Position numbers and translations under genes: made by a program
Notes under the pieces: generated by a model
The model's database searches: none
What the model saw: only the letters and a program-made list of their open reading frames with translations
Told to the model about the DNA's origin: nothing
Shown: piece after piece, positions 33,546-47,756 of the stretch
Layout of the letters: each line of letters begins with the position of its first letter
Position numbering within the stretch: the first letter of the stretch is position 1
DNA from: Cenococcum geophilum 1.58
Taxonomy: Eukaryota; Ascomycota; Dothideomycetes; Gloniales; Gloniaceae
Direction: 5' to 3'
Length of the DNA stretch: 64,000 bases
Assembly (NCBI GenBank): GCA_001692895.1
Contig: KV748265.1
Location: 1 to 64,000 of the forward strand

Positions 33546-36500
33546 CTAGCAACTCTTCTTTTATAGTTGCCATTTATATATACTTATAGATTGCTACTAT
33601 ATAAAGATATAAAGCTAAGGAGAAGAAGGAGAAGAGGAAGGGCGTTAGGGGTTAACGCGAAGACGAGTGGCCGCTAAGGCGCTAGTAGTAAGCGAGCTAA
33701 TGGCGATTTTTTATGCCGGGTATGGAAAATCCTAATTGGCTAGCTTAACGAATAGCATTAGTAAAACTCTACACCGCTACCCAAATTAATTAGGCGCGGC
33801 GCTCTTAGCAAGAATCTAACTAATTAAATAACTTTAACTAGCGGTTAAAGTTCTATAAGATCTTAACTTCTCTAAGTTTCCCTCTTAACCTAACCTTTAA
33901 CTTATATACGTAGAGTATTTATGTCTATAAACGTCTCTAGTGCCTTATTTAGGCTTACCTTTGTTATTATATTTACCGGGTTATTTTAGCTATTAATTTA
34001 TCGGATTTTAAAGAGTTTTTAACGCTTATAGAATTGCTAAAGTGCCATAATATTAATTATAAGGCGCTTCTCCTTTATAGTACTAAGCTTAACTAAATAC
34101 TTATAGAGGGAATATAAGTTGGTGTATACGATTATAGGGATAATAGGAAGCTTAAGCCAATCTATAATTATCTTAAGGGTAGTTCTAATTGCAATTATTA
34201 TATTAACTCCGCTAACTATTTTATATATCTCTAACGCTAGAACGCTTTAGATAACGCGCTTACTCTTAGTTAAGCTCTAATAAATAAGATTGCCGTAAAT
34301 TGTGAAGTTATTCTCTCTGGTAGATTTATTTATAATAATAATTTTATATCCTAACTAGGAGCTAAAATCTTTATTATTAGCGAATAATCTATTAATAAAC
34401 ACGAAGATTTTAGCGGTGGGGAGATTAATAGGTACGTAGAGTAGCCCTTGGTTAAGATAATTTATTTACTAAAAAAGGCGCTTATTTAGAGCAAGAATAT
34501 TATTCTTAGTTAGTTCCTAATATTGCGCGGCAACAGAGAGGTTAAAAGAAGCCTTAGGTTGGCAAATAAAAGTAATATAAGCCCTATAAGCGCGTTGCTC
34601 TACATATCCTTACTTTAGAGACTTAATATTAATAATATTAATCTTCTTACCTTAACCCTTCTGGCGCAAAGAGATGGAACCCTTATTTAGAGAAAGAATG
34701 CATCTATTAAATAGTAATGGTGTTGTTAAATTAAGCCTTTCCTTTAGTTTTGCTATAAGATTTACCTTTACCAATTTATCTTCTTTAAGAACCGAGAATT
34801 GGTCGTCTCCTAAGATAATTATATTATTAGTTTATATGCTAATAATTCTAAATAGGGTTCCCGTAGTTATAATAAGGAAGTAGGGATTAAACATAAAAGT
34901 AGTTATTAAAAGCTTCTCTTTATGGTGCTTGCTATAGGTAGCCTACTAATAAGTTTCTACCTTTACAATTTTATATAATGGTTTAAGTACAACCATAATT
35001 ATATCTTTGGGATATTGGTGGCGAATTTACTCTAGAAGGTATACTAGTATTAAGCGCTAAAGGCGCGTCTTTAATTGGGTATAGGCCTAAGTAATATCTC
35101 GCAAATAAACCGCTATTTTATTTTTTATTAAGGAGGGAGCTAGCGTAATAATTACTTGCTAACTAGCTTGTTAAATTATAGGGGATTATATAAAAATTAC
35201 TTTCTTACCGTTATTGTTATAACCTTAGATAATAAGCCTTGATTTCTTAAATAGGGCGTTAGTAGCTTTACCCTTAATCTTATTAATTATTCTTAACTTA
35301 AAGATGCGGACTCTATTAAACTTCGTAAGGTCGTACTTCTTAAATTTAAAAACTTCTCTTATAATAAGACCGTTAATCTCCTACTTATTAGATGCTTAGA
35401 AAGGGGCTCCTAAAGTTATAATACAGCCTTCCTTTTAAAGCTATTTTGCGAGCTTAAAGTTAGCCTTCTCTTTAGCTGTTATAAAGGCCATTAATAACTT
35501 AGCTTTATTCTTAATAGTGGTAACAAACTGCTCTTTAAAATTAATAAGATGTTAGTAATTTTATAATCCTTTTAGGCGACCTTTACCGCGTTATAGTTGC
35601 GGTATATTTACTATAATTATATTAGGATTATAGTCGCCTTCTAGGGCACGTTAATTATAGTTCTCCTCTAGGGTATCCTTTAGGGTATCCTATAAAGGCT
35701 TAGAGCTATTATTCCTATAGTAGGGCTTAATAGCGGTTAAGCGGAATTAAGTGGGTCTATAGGGTATCTAAAGAGTATAAGTTTAACTATTAATTATAAT
35801 AAGTTTATGTGGGCCTAACTATTCTCCCTTTTCCCGCTATACGCGTACCTTATATTAGAGCGGCAGATTATGCGTAGTTAAGGTGTTTAGGCTATTTCTT
35901 ATTCCTAGTGCGTTATTGACCTAGCGCATAGCGTAAAGACGTTATACCTCCTTTATTGCTTTATAAATAGCCTTAGCTCGTTACATAATAAAGGGAGATA
36001 GTAGAGAATTGTTAGTTATTTAAGGGTAGGTGCTAAAGACTAGTAATATAGGTATGAGCCTATCTAGGCTAGCGGAATCGTTAATAGCCTTAATAGCCAT
36101 CTATAAGATAATTTCTTTACTAGCGTCCTCTAGTTTTAAAGAAATAATCTTATATACTTGGCGTAATAGCGTATAGTATTGCTCCACTTTTCTAATACTA
36201 TTATATGCCTTAATAGGGACTTCCTTAACCTTAATTGCTATTGCCTTTACCTATTACCAAAACTCTATAGATAAGAAGTTCCTTTTTATATTATAAATAA
36301 CTTAATTAGGGGGTCTTAGGTAGATATTAATCTAGTATAATTAGAGAGTATCCTATGCATTCCTAGCTAATATATCCTTTAGAAAGCGTGCGGCTTAGAA
36401 GAAGGTTAAGAAGTTAATAACTTAGAGTACTGGCTTGCCGCTAAAATATATAATATTAATAATAATATAGAAGTTAAAGTTATAGTTATCTTTAAGGGTA

Positions 36501-39157
36501 AACTTAAATTGGCTAGGGGACTTCTGGTTTATTTAGTAGTAATAGTAGTACTTTATAAGATGCTTAATTGCCTTAACCTTAACCTTATAACCTGCTCGCT
36601 AAAGAACCCTAAGCAGTTAGTAAACGGATAGGTAGCTAAAACAATAGTGTAGTTAACGTAGCTCTAACTTAGTTAAGTAGCTCTAAGTAACGCTCCTTTC
36701 TGGCTATTAAAGGAGCAACTAAGGGTAACCCTATTTGCGTATAACGGGCACCTAATTATCTCCCTAAACGAGCATATTCTTAAGGTTATTAAGCTTAACG
36801 CCTAATTTATCTATATCTTAGATATAGAATAGGAATAGGGTGTTCGCGGGAATAATATAGAAAGTAATATATCCTAATAGGGTTTGGACCTTAATTATGC
36901 CGAGAGAGATTATAGTACCCTTACTAAAGCAAATTGTATATTAGCCTACCGTTAATTAGTTAATCTAAATAGAGCTATTAAGCTACTAAAGGGCTTAAAC
37001 TTAAGGTTCTTCTACTATAGATACTCCTGCAGCTCTAGTATCTAGCATAATACTATAAAAGATATTCGCCGAGTATCTATTATTAAAGGAGAACGCGGAA
37101 CTTTCCTTTAGCTTATTAAAGATATCTAACTTTATAATAGAATGGAATATAGATTGGTTATTAAGGATAGTAACGGTTTATATACTATTTACCTTACTAT
37201 ACTCAGTAAAGTATTAGTTAGGAGAGTAGTTCTTAATTTTTATATCTATAAGGAGCTGTTTAGCCTCATTAACCTTATCCTTAAGGGTTTTTACGCCTTT
37301 ATATTAAACTAGAAAGCTTTAAAAGTAGGCTATAATAACCTTATAATTTCTAATGTTTCTCGCACTCTATTAAAACTTATTATATACCTCCTATCGCTTA
37401 TTAAGAGAGTGCCTAGTTAACTAGTAATTTGGCTTCTTATAAATATAGCACTTTTTTTTAATAGTTGCTCCAAAATGAACCTCCATAAAGACTTCTATAA
37501 TTACTTTATAGTTAACGTTAATTATACCCTCTACTATATCCCCAACTCCGGCTACTATATATTTAATTAGTCTAGTTATAATTATATTAGTTTAGAATCC
37601 CGGTTTAAATAGGGTTTTTAGTATAAAATTATTAGGATTCTTATATTTATATTATAGTACCTATAGCGGAGTGTAGTTTAGTATATACTCCTTTAAATAT
37701 ATTTATAGGTTTATATAGCGCTAAGTTACACTTAGGAACGCTATAGTAGGCTAAAATAACCTAGTCCCTTAGACTATTCTTATTTTAGTAGGTTTTAGTA
37801 AAACTATATTAGATTTTTTAGAGTTTATTAAAGAGTAGTTAAAGACACTTTAGACGAGTCTTTATTAGGTTAAAAGTAATAACTCTCTAAAATATGGTCT
37901 TCCGCTATTTAGACATATAGAGTTGGCGATTCTTATTAGTTTTAAAGTGGGCTCTAGTAAGCTGGAGTATTATATTAAAGCTATAGTTTTTACCTATAAT
38001 ATGGTTATAATAGAATATCGCTGCCCGTCCCTTTAATATAATAGAGAAAGCGTAGTGGTACTAGTAGTATTAAATTTTAACCTTATTATAACAGTTATAG
38101 AAGACCTATAGTTTTGCTCCGAGTATATTATATAATTCTCCTCTAAACTTCTTCTCTTTGTCTAAATATACCTTTATTAGATTCGTAACTTCTTATAGTA
38201 AAGGCTTACTAGTTAGCTAGAGTAGAGGAGCTAGAGGTAATAGAGGTAGAGGAAGAGTACCTCTAGGTAGGAGAGTACCTCTAGGTAGGAGAGCACCTTT
38301 AGGTAGGAGAGTAGCGTTTTAGGGGTTTTATTCCAAATTAAAGTTACCTTTTAAAGAATATAGGTTGGTTCTAGGTTTTTGTAGTTAATGTATAATCTTA
38401 GCTTTCGTCTATACTGGTTCTTCTATATTAATAATAACGGCCTAAATATTGCTAGTAATTGGGTTACTATTTTTAGTAATATATACCCTATTCCTACAGA
38501 GGAAGTCTTAAAAATCCTAAATAATATTAACATTGCTAAGTGCCTAGGTGTTAGCGGTCCATCCTATAAAATCCTCCCTAAAATATTCCCATAGCTGTAA
38601 ATTAGTGTAGTATTTACTTTGGTAGAATATAATATAGTGTAGGAGAAAGCTATTAGCTTATTTTGTAGTATAAGTTATTATATTAATAGTAAATTCGTTC
38701 TAATTTTTATTAATAAGTTTCGCGTATAAAGCTACCTCTAGTGGTAAGAAGTCTTCCTAGTTGTTTAAGGTAGGCGTAGCCATGTTTTTAGGGGGAGGGA
38801 AGTGTTATTGGGGTAGGGATTGTTATTTAGTACGCGTTTGTTATTTAGTACGTGTTTATAACGTATATTTGCGATTATAGGGCTTAAGACTAGTTCTGGC
38901 CTTAAATTATAAAGACTTATAAAGCGTGTTGTTTTACGTAATAGACGTAAAAATCTATAATCTAGAAAAGGCTTAGGACTAGTTCTAGCCTTTAGATCCT
39001 TAGATTTGTGGAAGAGTTCTATTTAAGATTTAGGACCAGTTCTAACCTTAAAAGACAGCTTCCTCTAGCACAAGTAGTACTGGTATAGTGGTTTATCTCT
39101 TCTTAGTGGAATACCTAGCTGTTCTGTGGTATAATAGTAAAGTTAACCACTAATTAG

Positions 39158-39329
39158 TGTTAGTCTTATAAGGTGATATCACGTATCTATAGGTTGTAGG
39201 TAGTATAATGGTTGTTATTCTTCTTAATAATTAAGGATAAAGGGCTTAAGGCTCTTCGCCACGCTAGTGTTGCGGCGATACGTGACGGCAACTTGCCTTA
39301 CGTGGCGGCAATTTGCCTTATTCCCAACA
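39158..39329 (-). repeat. LTR of Copia A, 5' side in coding orientation
   Basis: 172 bp, followed by ATAAC. Just inside it, the minus strand begins CTAATTAGTGGTTAA, a likely primer-binding region shared with elements B and D. Confidence 0.9.
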
Positions 39330-39334
39330 ATAAC

Positions 39335-39492
39335 CTTTATTATTTTTAATACCTCCTATTAGATCCTTTATGTCTAATTATTATAACTAGCTTATAAAGT
39401 TTATCCTTTTATTTAGTAAAGTTATACTGTCCTATTCTTATTACGTGGAAAAAATGTTAATAAATATTATAATTACGGCTCTATTTAGTTAC
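39335..39492. repeat. Decayed host sequence strip between Copia A and B
   Basis: About 150 bp of AT-rich sequence left between two independent Copia insertions. It continues the sequence left of 33369 and, after element B, that right of 51818. Its own family is not recognised. Confidence 0.5.
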
Positions 39493-39687
39493 TGTTGGTT
39501 ATATAAGGGGATATCACGTAGCTACGGTTCGTAGATAGTATGATAATTATTGTTCTTGTATATGTCAGGGAGGGCGAGGAGCTTAAGGCTCCTCGCCACG
39601 CTACTGCCGCGGCGATATGTAACTGCAACTTGCCACCCATAATGGCAATTTGCCTTATATAGTAACCACTTACCTTTATTCCTAATA
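39493..39687 (-). repeat. LTR of Copia B, 3' side in coding orientation
   Basis: About 195 bp, starting TGTTGG and preceded by GTTAC. The inner neighbour ctagcaactc is the same as in element A. Confidence 0.88.
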
Positions 39688-41535
39688 CTAGCAACTCTTC
39701 TTTTATGGTTGCTATCTATATATATATATACCGCTTAACTAGCGTAGTAAATATTAATCCTCCTTATTTACTATTGCCATTGTAATATAAGTCTCGCTAT
39801 CCTAAAATTTGCCTCTTAGCACGTAGTGCTTTCTTACTTAGGAGTTATAGGTAGATATCTTGTTTAGAGGGCCGCTAAGGCGCTAGTAGTAAGCAAGCTA
39901 ATAGCGATTTTCTATTCTAGGGATAAAAAATCCTAATTAGCTAGGTTAAGTTAGGGTCTATAGAATATTATACTTTAAAAAGTCTTGGCAAGAGAATCTA
40001 ACTAATTAGACAACTTTAACCGCCGGTTAAAGTTCTTAGATATCTTAAGACCTTATATAATTAAGAAATTTCTAGGGACTCCCTTTTAACCTAACCTTTA
40101 ACTTATATACGTAGAGTATTTATATTAATAAACGTCTTTAGTGCCTTATTTAGGTTCGCCTTTATTATTATATCTACTAGGTTATTTTAGCTATTAATCC
40201 ATTAAATCTTAAAGAGTTTTTAACGCTTATAGGATTGCCGAAGTGCCATAATATTAATTATAAGGCGCTTTTCCTTTATAGTACCGAGCTTAATTAAACA
40301 CTTGTAAAGGGAATATAAGTCGGTATATATAATTATAGGGATAACGGGAAGTTTAAGTTAATCTATAATTATCTTTAGGGTAGTTCCAATTATAATTGCT
40401 ATATTAACTCTGCTAATTATTCTATATATCTCTAACGCTAAAACACTTTAGGTAATGCGCTTACTNTTANTTAAGCTCTAATANATAANATTNCTATAAA
40501 TTATAAANTNATTCTCTCTAGTAAATTNNTTTGTAATAATAATCTTATATCCTAACTAGGAGCTAAAATCTTTATTATTTATAAACGATCTATTAATAAA
40601 TATAAAGAGCTTAGCGGTAGGAAGATTAATAGGCATATAGAGTAGTCCCTAATTAAGATGGTTTATTTGCTAAAAAAGACGCTTATTTAGGGTAAGGATA
40701 TTATCCTTAATTAGTTCCTAGTATTAGGTGGTAATAGAGAGATTAAATAAAGCCTTAGGTTAATAGATAGAAGCAATATAAGCTCCGCGAGCGCGTTACT
40801 CCATATATCCTTACTTTAGAGAATTAGCGTTAATAATATTAATCTTCTTACCTTAACCCTTCTAGCGCAGAGCAATAGAATCCTCGTTTAGGGAAAGGAT
40901 GCATCTATTAAAGAGTAATAGTATTATTAAACTAAGCTTTTTCTTTAGCTTTACTATAAGATTTGCCTTTACTAGCTCGACTTCTTTAAGAGCTAAAAAT
41001 TGGTCGTCTTCTAAGATAATTATATTATTAGTTTATATGCCGATAATTCTAAATGGAGTTCCTATAGTTATAATAAGGAAGCAGGGATTAAATATAGAAG
41101 TAGTTATTAAAAGCTTTTCTTTATAGTGCTTGCTATAGGTAGCCTACTAGTAAGTTCCTACCTCTGCGATCCTATATAATGGCTTAAGTATAACTATAAT
41201 TATATCTTTAGGATACTAGTAGCAAATTTGCTCTGGAAGGTATGCTAATATTAAACGCTAAAGGTGCGTCTCTAATTAGGTGTAGGCTTAAGTAATATCT
41301 TATAAATAAACCGCTATTCTATTCTTTATTAAAGAGAGAGCTAGCGTAATAATAACTTGCTAACTAGCTTGTTAAATTATAGGAGACTATATAAGAATTA
41401 CCTCCTTACCATTATTATTATAGCCTTAGATAATAAGCCTTAATTTCTTAAATAGGGCGTTAGTAGCTTTGCCCTTAATCTTATTAACTATTCTTAACTT
41501 AAAGATGCGAACTCTATTGAACTTAGTAGGGTTAT

Positions 41536-41708
41536 TGTCGGTATAACTCTCTTTATCAACGTGCACGAATATCACTTATAGTGGTACGTATGCGGTGTTA
41601 AAGTTAGTAGTTAGTTGTTATCTAGAAGTAAGGGGTTACTCCAAGGTTAGGTTAGCTAACCTTGCTATATAGTCTCGTAACCACGTTATATAATTAACGT
41701 TCCGACAC
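41536..41708 (-). repeat. LTR of Copia C, 3' side in coding orientation
   Basis: 173 bp, TGTCGG...CCGACA, preceded by GTTAT. Confidence 0.9.
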
Positions 41709-44700
41709 TAAAGCAACTCTAAAAAGAAGGCTAATCTACACTTTAAAGTTAAGCCTACTTCTAGACTATTTGTAGTATATACGCAATAGCTAGCTCTCCC
41801 GTCCATAATACGCAATAGCTATAATAGCGCTAGGGCACGGTATATGCCATATTCTGCCGACTTATCGATTTTCTGCTAAATTCTATTATATTACCGAATT
41901 CTGCTAAATTTTATTAAACCTAACTTTTGCTAATTATATGACTTCCTGCTATCTTCTGCCGGTTATATAAGTTTTTGCCGTCTTCTGCCAGTTATATAAC
42001 CCGTAAGCTACCTTCTATTACTCCTTACGTTCTACCTAACCTATAGCCTGTATATTAACTTAGTTTATGTTAATAAGTTGCTGTAGGGCAATATAAGGCT
42101 TCCCCTTAGTCATCGCGTCCGTAGGGTTAGCTTCGCTATTAATCTATTTAACCTTTATAATCTGCTAACGTTTATAGGCTTATCGTAGGCATATTACATT
42201 AATTATTAATCGCTTCTCTTATGTGGTTCCGAGTTATATAAGACAGTTATATAGCGACTTAGAATTGGTGTAAAGTATAAGCGGGAGGTTAGTCTGTAGG
42301 ACCTTGTCTACCGTAGACTTAATAGCGACGGCGATATTAAAGCCGTAAGCTATTCCGTAGAGTTTAGAGGCTAGAACGCTTCTAGTAACTCTCTTATACT
42401 TAATTAAGCTCCAATAGATAATATTGGCCTTCTTAGTTACGTTAGCTAGTACAATAATATAGCTAATTTGCGAAGATAGGTCCTTATTATTGGCGAAGAA
42501 AGCGTTTATAAATACTAAGAGTTATAAGGTGTTGACGTCTAGCTTAACGAACTTTAGGCCTCTATTTGCGTTCTTAATCTACCAGCTTAATTGCTTATTA
42601 AGACTCTTTATATTGTCTTTAACTGGGTTAATTACCTAGGTAGTAAAGGATAGGTTAAATAAGGCCTCTGGCTAATAGACTAAGGTAATATAGGCTTCTT
42701 TAGCGCGTTAAGCGATATACTAGTCCTTTGGCGTAAGTAGGCCACGCGTAACTCCTTTAGAGCTAGTGCTGTTTACTAGCGTAGTATTAACCACACTAAG
42801 GTTCTTACACTGGCGCTTTTGCGTTAGTATAATACTCCTATCTTATATTAATTAAATAAGTCCTCCGTTAAACTTAATTGGTATATTAGCGGTTAGTTAC
42901 TCTCGCTCCTTAGCTATAAATTCGGCCTTATATAGTTCGCTTTATTTAGCCTCTATAAAGGTATTATCTACAAAAAATAGTATATTATTAGTCTATAGGC
43001 TAACAATTCCAAAAGGCTTATCGCTATAAAGTAAGCATAGGTTATATATGGATTGGTCTATTTGTAGCTAATTAACGTGGTATAAATGGTATATCTTAAA
43101 TTAGTGGTTTCCAGCTTTAGGTACTCCGTAAAGTAGCTTTATAACCTTTAGAATGGAGTCCGTATCAATTCCTAATTGTTTATTTAGCTTATATAGTGGT
43201 CGTACGTAAAACTCGCGGTTTAGGTTCGTAGTAGACTAGATATAGGCTTATAAGATATCTTGGAGGTAAAGTTATATCTATAGTAGTATAGCAGCGATAT
43301 AGAGAATCAGCCGCTGGCTAACTTGTTGAATTGTTGGTGACTAAGTAAGAACTAGCTCTTTCTCTAAGTTATTATAGGCCTATATAACAAGTCGTGATTT
43401 CTTAAAGGCTTTATTAGTTCCCTTATTCTTAATCTCGTTAATAAACCGTGAATTAAAGAGTTTAACCCCCTTTGGTATATCGTACAGCTTAATAATCTTA
43501 AAGACGCCTTTCTTAAGTAGGCCTATGACCTCCTTTTATCATAAAGCACTAAATTAGGTGTTGCTATCGTTCTATAAGTAAATAGTGGTGTTAGCCGTAT
43601 CTGTGGTATCATCGTCCTATAGGTAGATAGCGATATCAGCAATATCCGCAATATTACCCGTGAAAGCGCCTATATCTATTATAGCATCCGTAACAGCTAT
43701 ATCTACAACGGCTGTAAGCAATAGGTATTTACGGGGGCGACCTCTACCTCGCTTTAGCAGTGGCTGTGGTTTAGCCTTAGGTAACAATTAAGGTTCGGCT
43801 GGTAAAGGTACTAGTTTATCTAATTCGGTAGACTCTTATAGTTCGACTAAGTCTTATAGGTCTAGTAGGTAAGGTTTTATAACCATAAAGCGGAAGGTTG
43901 TAGGCCTATTTAGTAGCTTTACGGTATAGGTCTCGCCATTAACGGCGAGTAGTATATATAGTCCGTCCTAATAACCACTTTAGCCAGTATTACCTTCTCT
44001 CTAGACTAAGACAGGCGAACTAGGTGGGAGGCCATAAATAGCGTTAGTTTGTAGTCCATTTTGTATATTAAGAGCGTTAGCGATCTATCGTTTAGCTTAT
44101 AACTTCTAGATTTCCACTATTGCTTTCTTAATAGCCGCAGCTCGCTATATAACTGAAGGTAATAGCACGTCCAATTTAACTATTTGGGGGTAGGCTCTAA
44201 AGACTAGGAGTATAGGGACTAGGCCTTCTAGGCTAGCCGTATTATTAATGGCTTTAAAGGCCATTTATAGGGCCATCTCCTTGCTAATTTTAGGGATTTT
44301 AGTTGTAATAATTTGGTAGGCTTGTTATAGCGGACTATAGTAGCGTTCTACTATTCTAATGGAATTATATAATTCGACCAGAACTAACTTTATAGTTGCT
44401 TCTATAGTAGCAGCGTAGTGTTTAAACTCCTTACTAATAAAGTTCTTCCTAGCGTCTGTGGTGATTAAGTCTGGTAATCCTAAATAGTTGTTAATCTAGT
44501 ATATTCGTAGAACGTCCTAAGTATACTTAGCGCTAATATCTTATAGCTATCTGCCAGCTTAAAATTAAGTTGCTTCGTTAACTACGTATAGTAGGGGGGA
44601 GCCGTTAATATATATAATGTCGACGATGATATTATAATTAAAATTAACGTTGTCTTATAAGGTAAAGCGAAATCTACCTAGAGATCTGCTAAACTTCTAG

Positions 44701-47585
44701 CAATAGTAGCAGAGTCTAGTTAGCTCTTTAATAGCAGATCTATTAGTGTTATAGCCATAGCTAGTCTTATTAAGAAGCTTTTATAGTTTATTAACTAATA
44801 GGTAACTAAATTAACGGTATAGGCGTCGTAGTTTTACGTCGGTTAAATAGCAAGGGTTCGTATTAAAAGACTCGACGAGATAGGACTGTAAGGAGAAGCT
44901 CTATAAGAGAAATGGGTGGCCAAATCGTCTAACCACTAGCACCTTTTTGGTGCGAGTAATAATGACGTTCTTTAGGTTATCGTATTTAATATAGAGTCTA
45001 TCTATATCTGCTAAGTAAAGTAGAAAGGGAGTATCTGCTTTAACGATATGGAATTATACCTTGCCTATGGGGCTGTTAACGTCTATAGTTCCGATAGACG
45101 TAGAGGCTCTAATCCTAAATTAGATAGTCACTTAGCCCTTAGTTAACGTGTTAAGACTTATAAACTTATCTACGGCCTATAAAGCTTAGAATTAATTATA
45201 GCCAGCTATAGACTTGCGCGAAGCACCTATATTAATTATAATTTCTATAAAAACCGTTAAGGTATACCGTGACGCTATGGCTATAGCCGTACTATAGGTA
45301 AATAGGTCGGTCTCCATATAAGGCTCCGTAGTAGACTCTATGGTAAGTATTAAAGCTATAAGCAGGTACGTATAAGCCTTATTAGCTAGCTCTATGCTTA
45401 TAGAGGTTGCTTTCTCTATAGTAAGCGTTCTAAAGGTAGTAATGTAGGTAGAACTGTCGTTAGGTTCTCCAGCATCGCTCCTAAAGTTGTTAGCGTTATA
45501 TATATAGGCTTTAAAGTCTAAGTTATCCTCTTTATCTCTTTTATAGGCGGCAACGTATTGTTTAAAGTGGTTATTAAAGTTGCCCTTATTACGGCCCTTA
45601 ATATTAATAAAACGTCTCTTATAGTCGTCTCTAGACTAATTACGCTCCTCCTTTATATATTTCTATAAACGGCAGTCCTCCCTCTTACAGACGTAGCACT
45701 TGGCCTTTAGTCTGCCGTTAGTTCTATAGGGGTGATTACTGCCATAGCGATTGGTGTTTCGGTCTTAATTTTGGTCATTTTAGTAGTAACGTTAATCCGT
45801 AAAAAAGGCTTAGTAAGACAATCTTATTCAGGCCTATAGGGGGTATTCTTTTTCCTATGTAATAATGGAGGATTATAGCTTACTAATTAATTAAGAGAGG
45901 TCTTTTAAAGGGTTAGAGACAGTAATACGGTATACTGGTACTCCCTAGTAAGCAGTAACCAGCTTATTTATAAAAATGCGGTTTATACGGAAGTTTAGGT
46001 ATAGTCTATAACGTTACTTTAGCAGCTTATCTATAAGTAGTTAGAAGTTCTAATAGATTAACCTATTAGGGTTCTCGTCTATAACTCCTTAGAGGGTTAT
46101 ACTATTCTACTTTGTAAGGTTTTTGCGGTAGTATTCTAGCCCTTTAAAGAATTATTATATGTGGTTATAGGCTTCCGTAAAAGGTCTTAACTTAAGGTTA
46201 CTGTTATAGTAGTGGTCCTAAGTAAGCCCTTTTAGCATGCTAGGGAATGCCACTATATAGCCTTTTAGTGGTAAGCCAGATCTCTTACAGATATTATAGA
46301 AGATGGTTAGCTTAAAGTTAAAGCTGTTATTAACTCTATCGTACTTTTGGTTATCTGTGTAGATCTTTATAATTATAGCCACCTTCTTACTGTATCTAGG
46401 TCCTTACTCCACACTAGGCACGGCTAGTTTAGGTAGTGTATATATATATAGCTGCTGCAGTTGCTATAGCTGCTGCAGTTGCTGCTCTCTTAGCTATAGC
46501 AGTTAGTTAATAAGAGCGTAGATTTAGTTGTAATTAGAGGATTAAGAACTAGGAGGGGTAGCGGGGGTAGCAGGGGTAGTAATTAGAGTAGCTAGCGGTG
46601 CCGTAACTAGAGTAGCTAGTGGTACAGTAGCTGGAATAGCTGGTGGAGTTAGTGGAATAGCTAGTAGTAGTAGTGGGGCTAGAGGTATAGCAAGCTTGTC
46701 TAAGGTCGAATTAAGTTAGTCTTACAGAGTTGTTGTAATTATTAGCTTTACCTCTATAAGGGCCGCGATAAGCTCCTTATCTGTCTATTTATAAAACTCT
46801 TCTTTATTAATAACGTCCGTTAGCACCTTACCAAGGGAGTATCTTTTATCTTACTTAATAATATATACTCCTTTTTTAACTAGGTATTAACGGATTCCTA
46901 TTCTAGTATTAGATTATACTTATTTAAAGGTCTCCGGCATAAAGTTCTTAAAGTCTTCCTAAAATACTGTCTATAATGTAAAGTCTATAAGGTTAAATTA
47001 TATATATAGGTATATCTTGGTCTCTATATACTCTGTTAGGTTATTATCTGTAGCCGTTTCTAAGTTGATTCCGTAGCCGTATTTAGTAATTCTTTTCTTC
47101 TAGTTAATTTCCATACTGTCGTGTTTTGGTGTATAAGGGTAGGTGTAAGGGTAGTTGTTAGGTTTAAGGTGAGGGTGTAAAGGTATATACGTGTCCTATT
47201 AACAAATCTACAGTTCTTAGATACTATAGATAATTCTTAGTAAAGATACGGTCCTCTAGGTGATCTAACGCGTTAACAGTTAAGTTAATACGTAGTTTTA
47301 AGCTTTAAGGGTCCTCTAGGCGATCTAACGCATTAGCAAGCTAATATATGGTTTTAAGCTTTAAGGATAATATAGCTCTCTTTAAGTAAAGATATGGTTC
47401 TCTAGGCGATTTAACACGTTAGCAGTTAAGCTAATACGTGGTTTTGAGCTTTAAGGGTAACGTAGTTTTCTCCTTTAACTAAAATAGGGCGATAGCTCTA
47501 CGATTTAACGCGTTAGCAGTTAAGCCAATGCGTGGTTTTAAGCTTTGCTATTGCGTATTTCCTAATCTATATGTCTACTGATTAG

Positions 47586-47756
47586 TATCGGTATACTCGC
47601 TTTATTAACGTACACGAATATTACTTATAGTGGTACGTATGCGGTGTTGAAGTTAGTAGTTGGTTGTTGTCTAGAAGTAAGGGGTTGCTCTAAGGTCAGG
47701 TTAGCTAACCTCGCTACGTGGTCTCGTGACCACGTTACATGATTAACGTTCCGACA
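47586..47756 (-). repeat. LTR of Copia C, 5' side in coding orientation
   Basis: 171 bp ending CCGACA and followed by GTTAT. Confidence 0.9.

Larger units (their letters stand above)
33374..39329 (-). mobile_element. Ty1/Copia LTR retrotransposon fossil A (5.96 kb)
   Basis: Flanked by ATAAC at 33369-33373 and 39330-39334. Two 172-bp LTRs enclose a minus-strand internal region: reverse-transcriptase/RNase H remains at the low-coordinate end (about 34.6-36 kb) and gag near 38.5 kb. An AG-rich tract (AAAAGAAGAG on the minus strand) next to the low-coordinate LTR fits a polypurine tract. Structurally complete but broken many times. By eye the LTRs differ at about six sites, all transitions, so divergence is mainly RIP-like and a clock age would be unreliable. 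Confidence 0.88.
41536..47756 (-). mobile_element. Ty1/Copia LTR retrotransposon fossil C, nested in B
   Basis: Flanked by GTTAT at 41531-41535 and 47757-47761. The unoccupied site is visible in element D at about 57.33 kb. LTRs are 41536-41708 and 47586-47756. On the minus strand: gag starts near 47.1 kb, a CCHC zinc knuckle is near 45.7 kb, then integrase, reverse transcriptase, and RNase H near 42.1-42.4 kb. Integrase before reverse transcriptase defines Copia. It belongs to a different subfamily from A, B and D, with unrelated LTRs, and is less AT-shifted, consistent with being younger than B. Broken, several to many breaks. LTRs differ at roughly 15 sites, mostly transitions. Confidence 0.88.

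Noticed and set aside
34674-34883. Plus-strand 69-codon ORF (also at 40899-41126)
   Set aside because: Both are antisense to Copia reverse transcriptase remains.
38388-38594. Plus-strand ORF resembling a non-LTR retrotransposon segment
   Set aside because: It is antisense to the gag region of Copia A and recurs at matching positions in B and D; chance frame.
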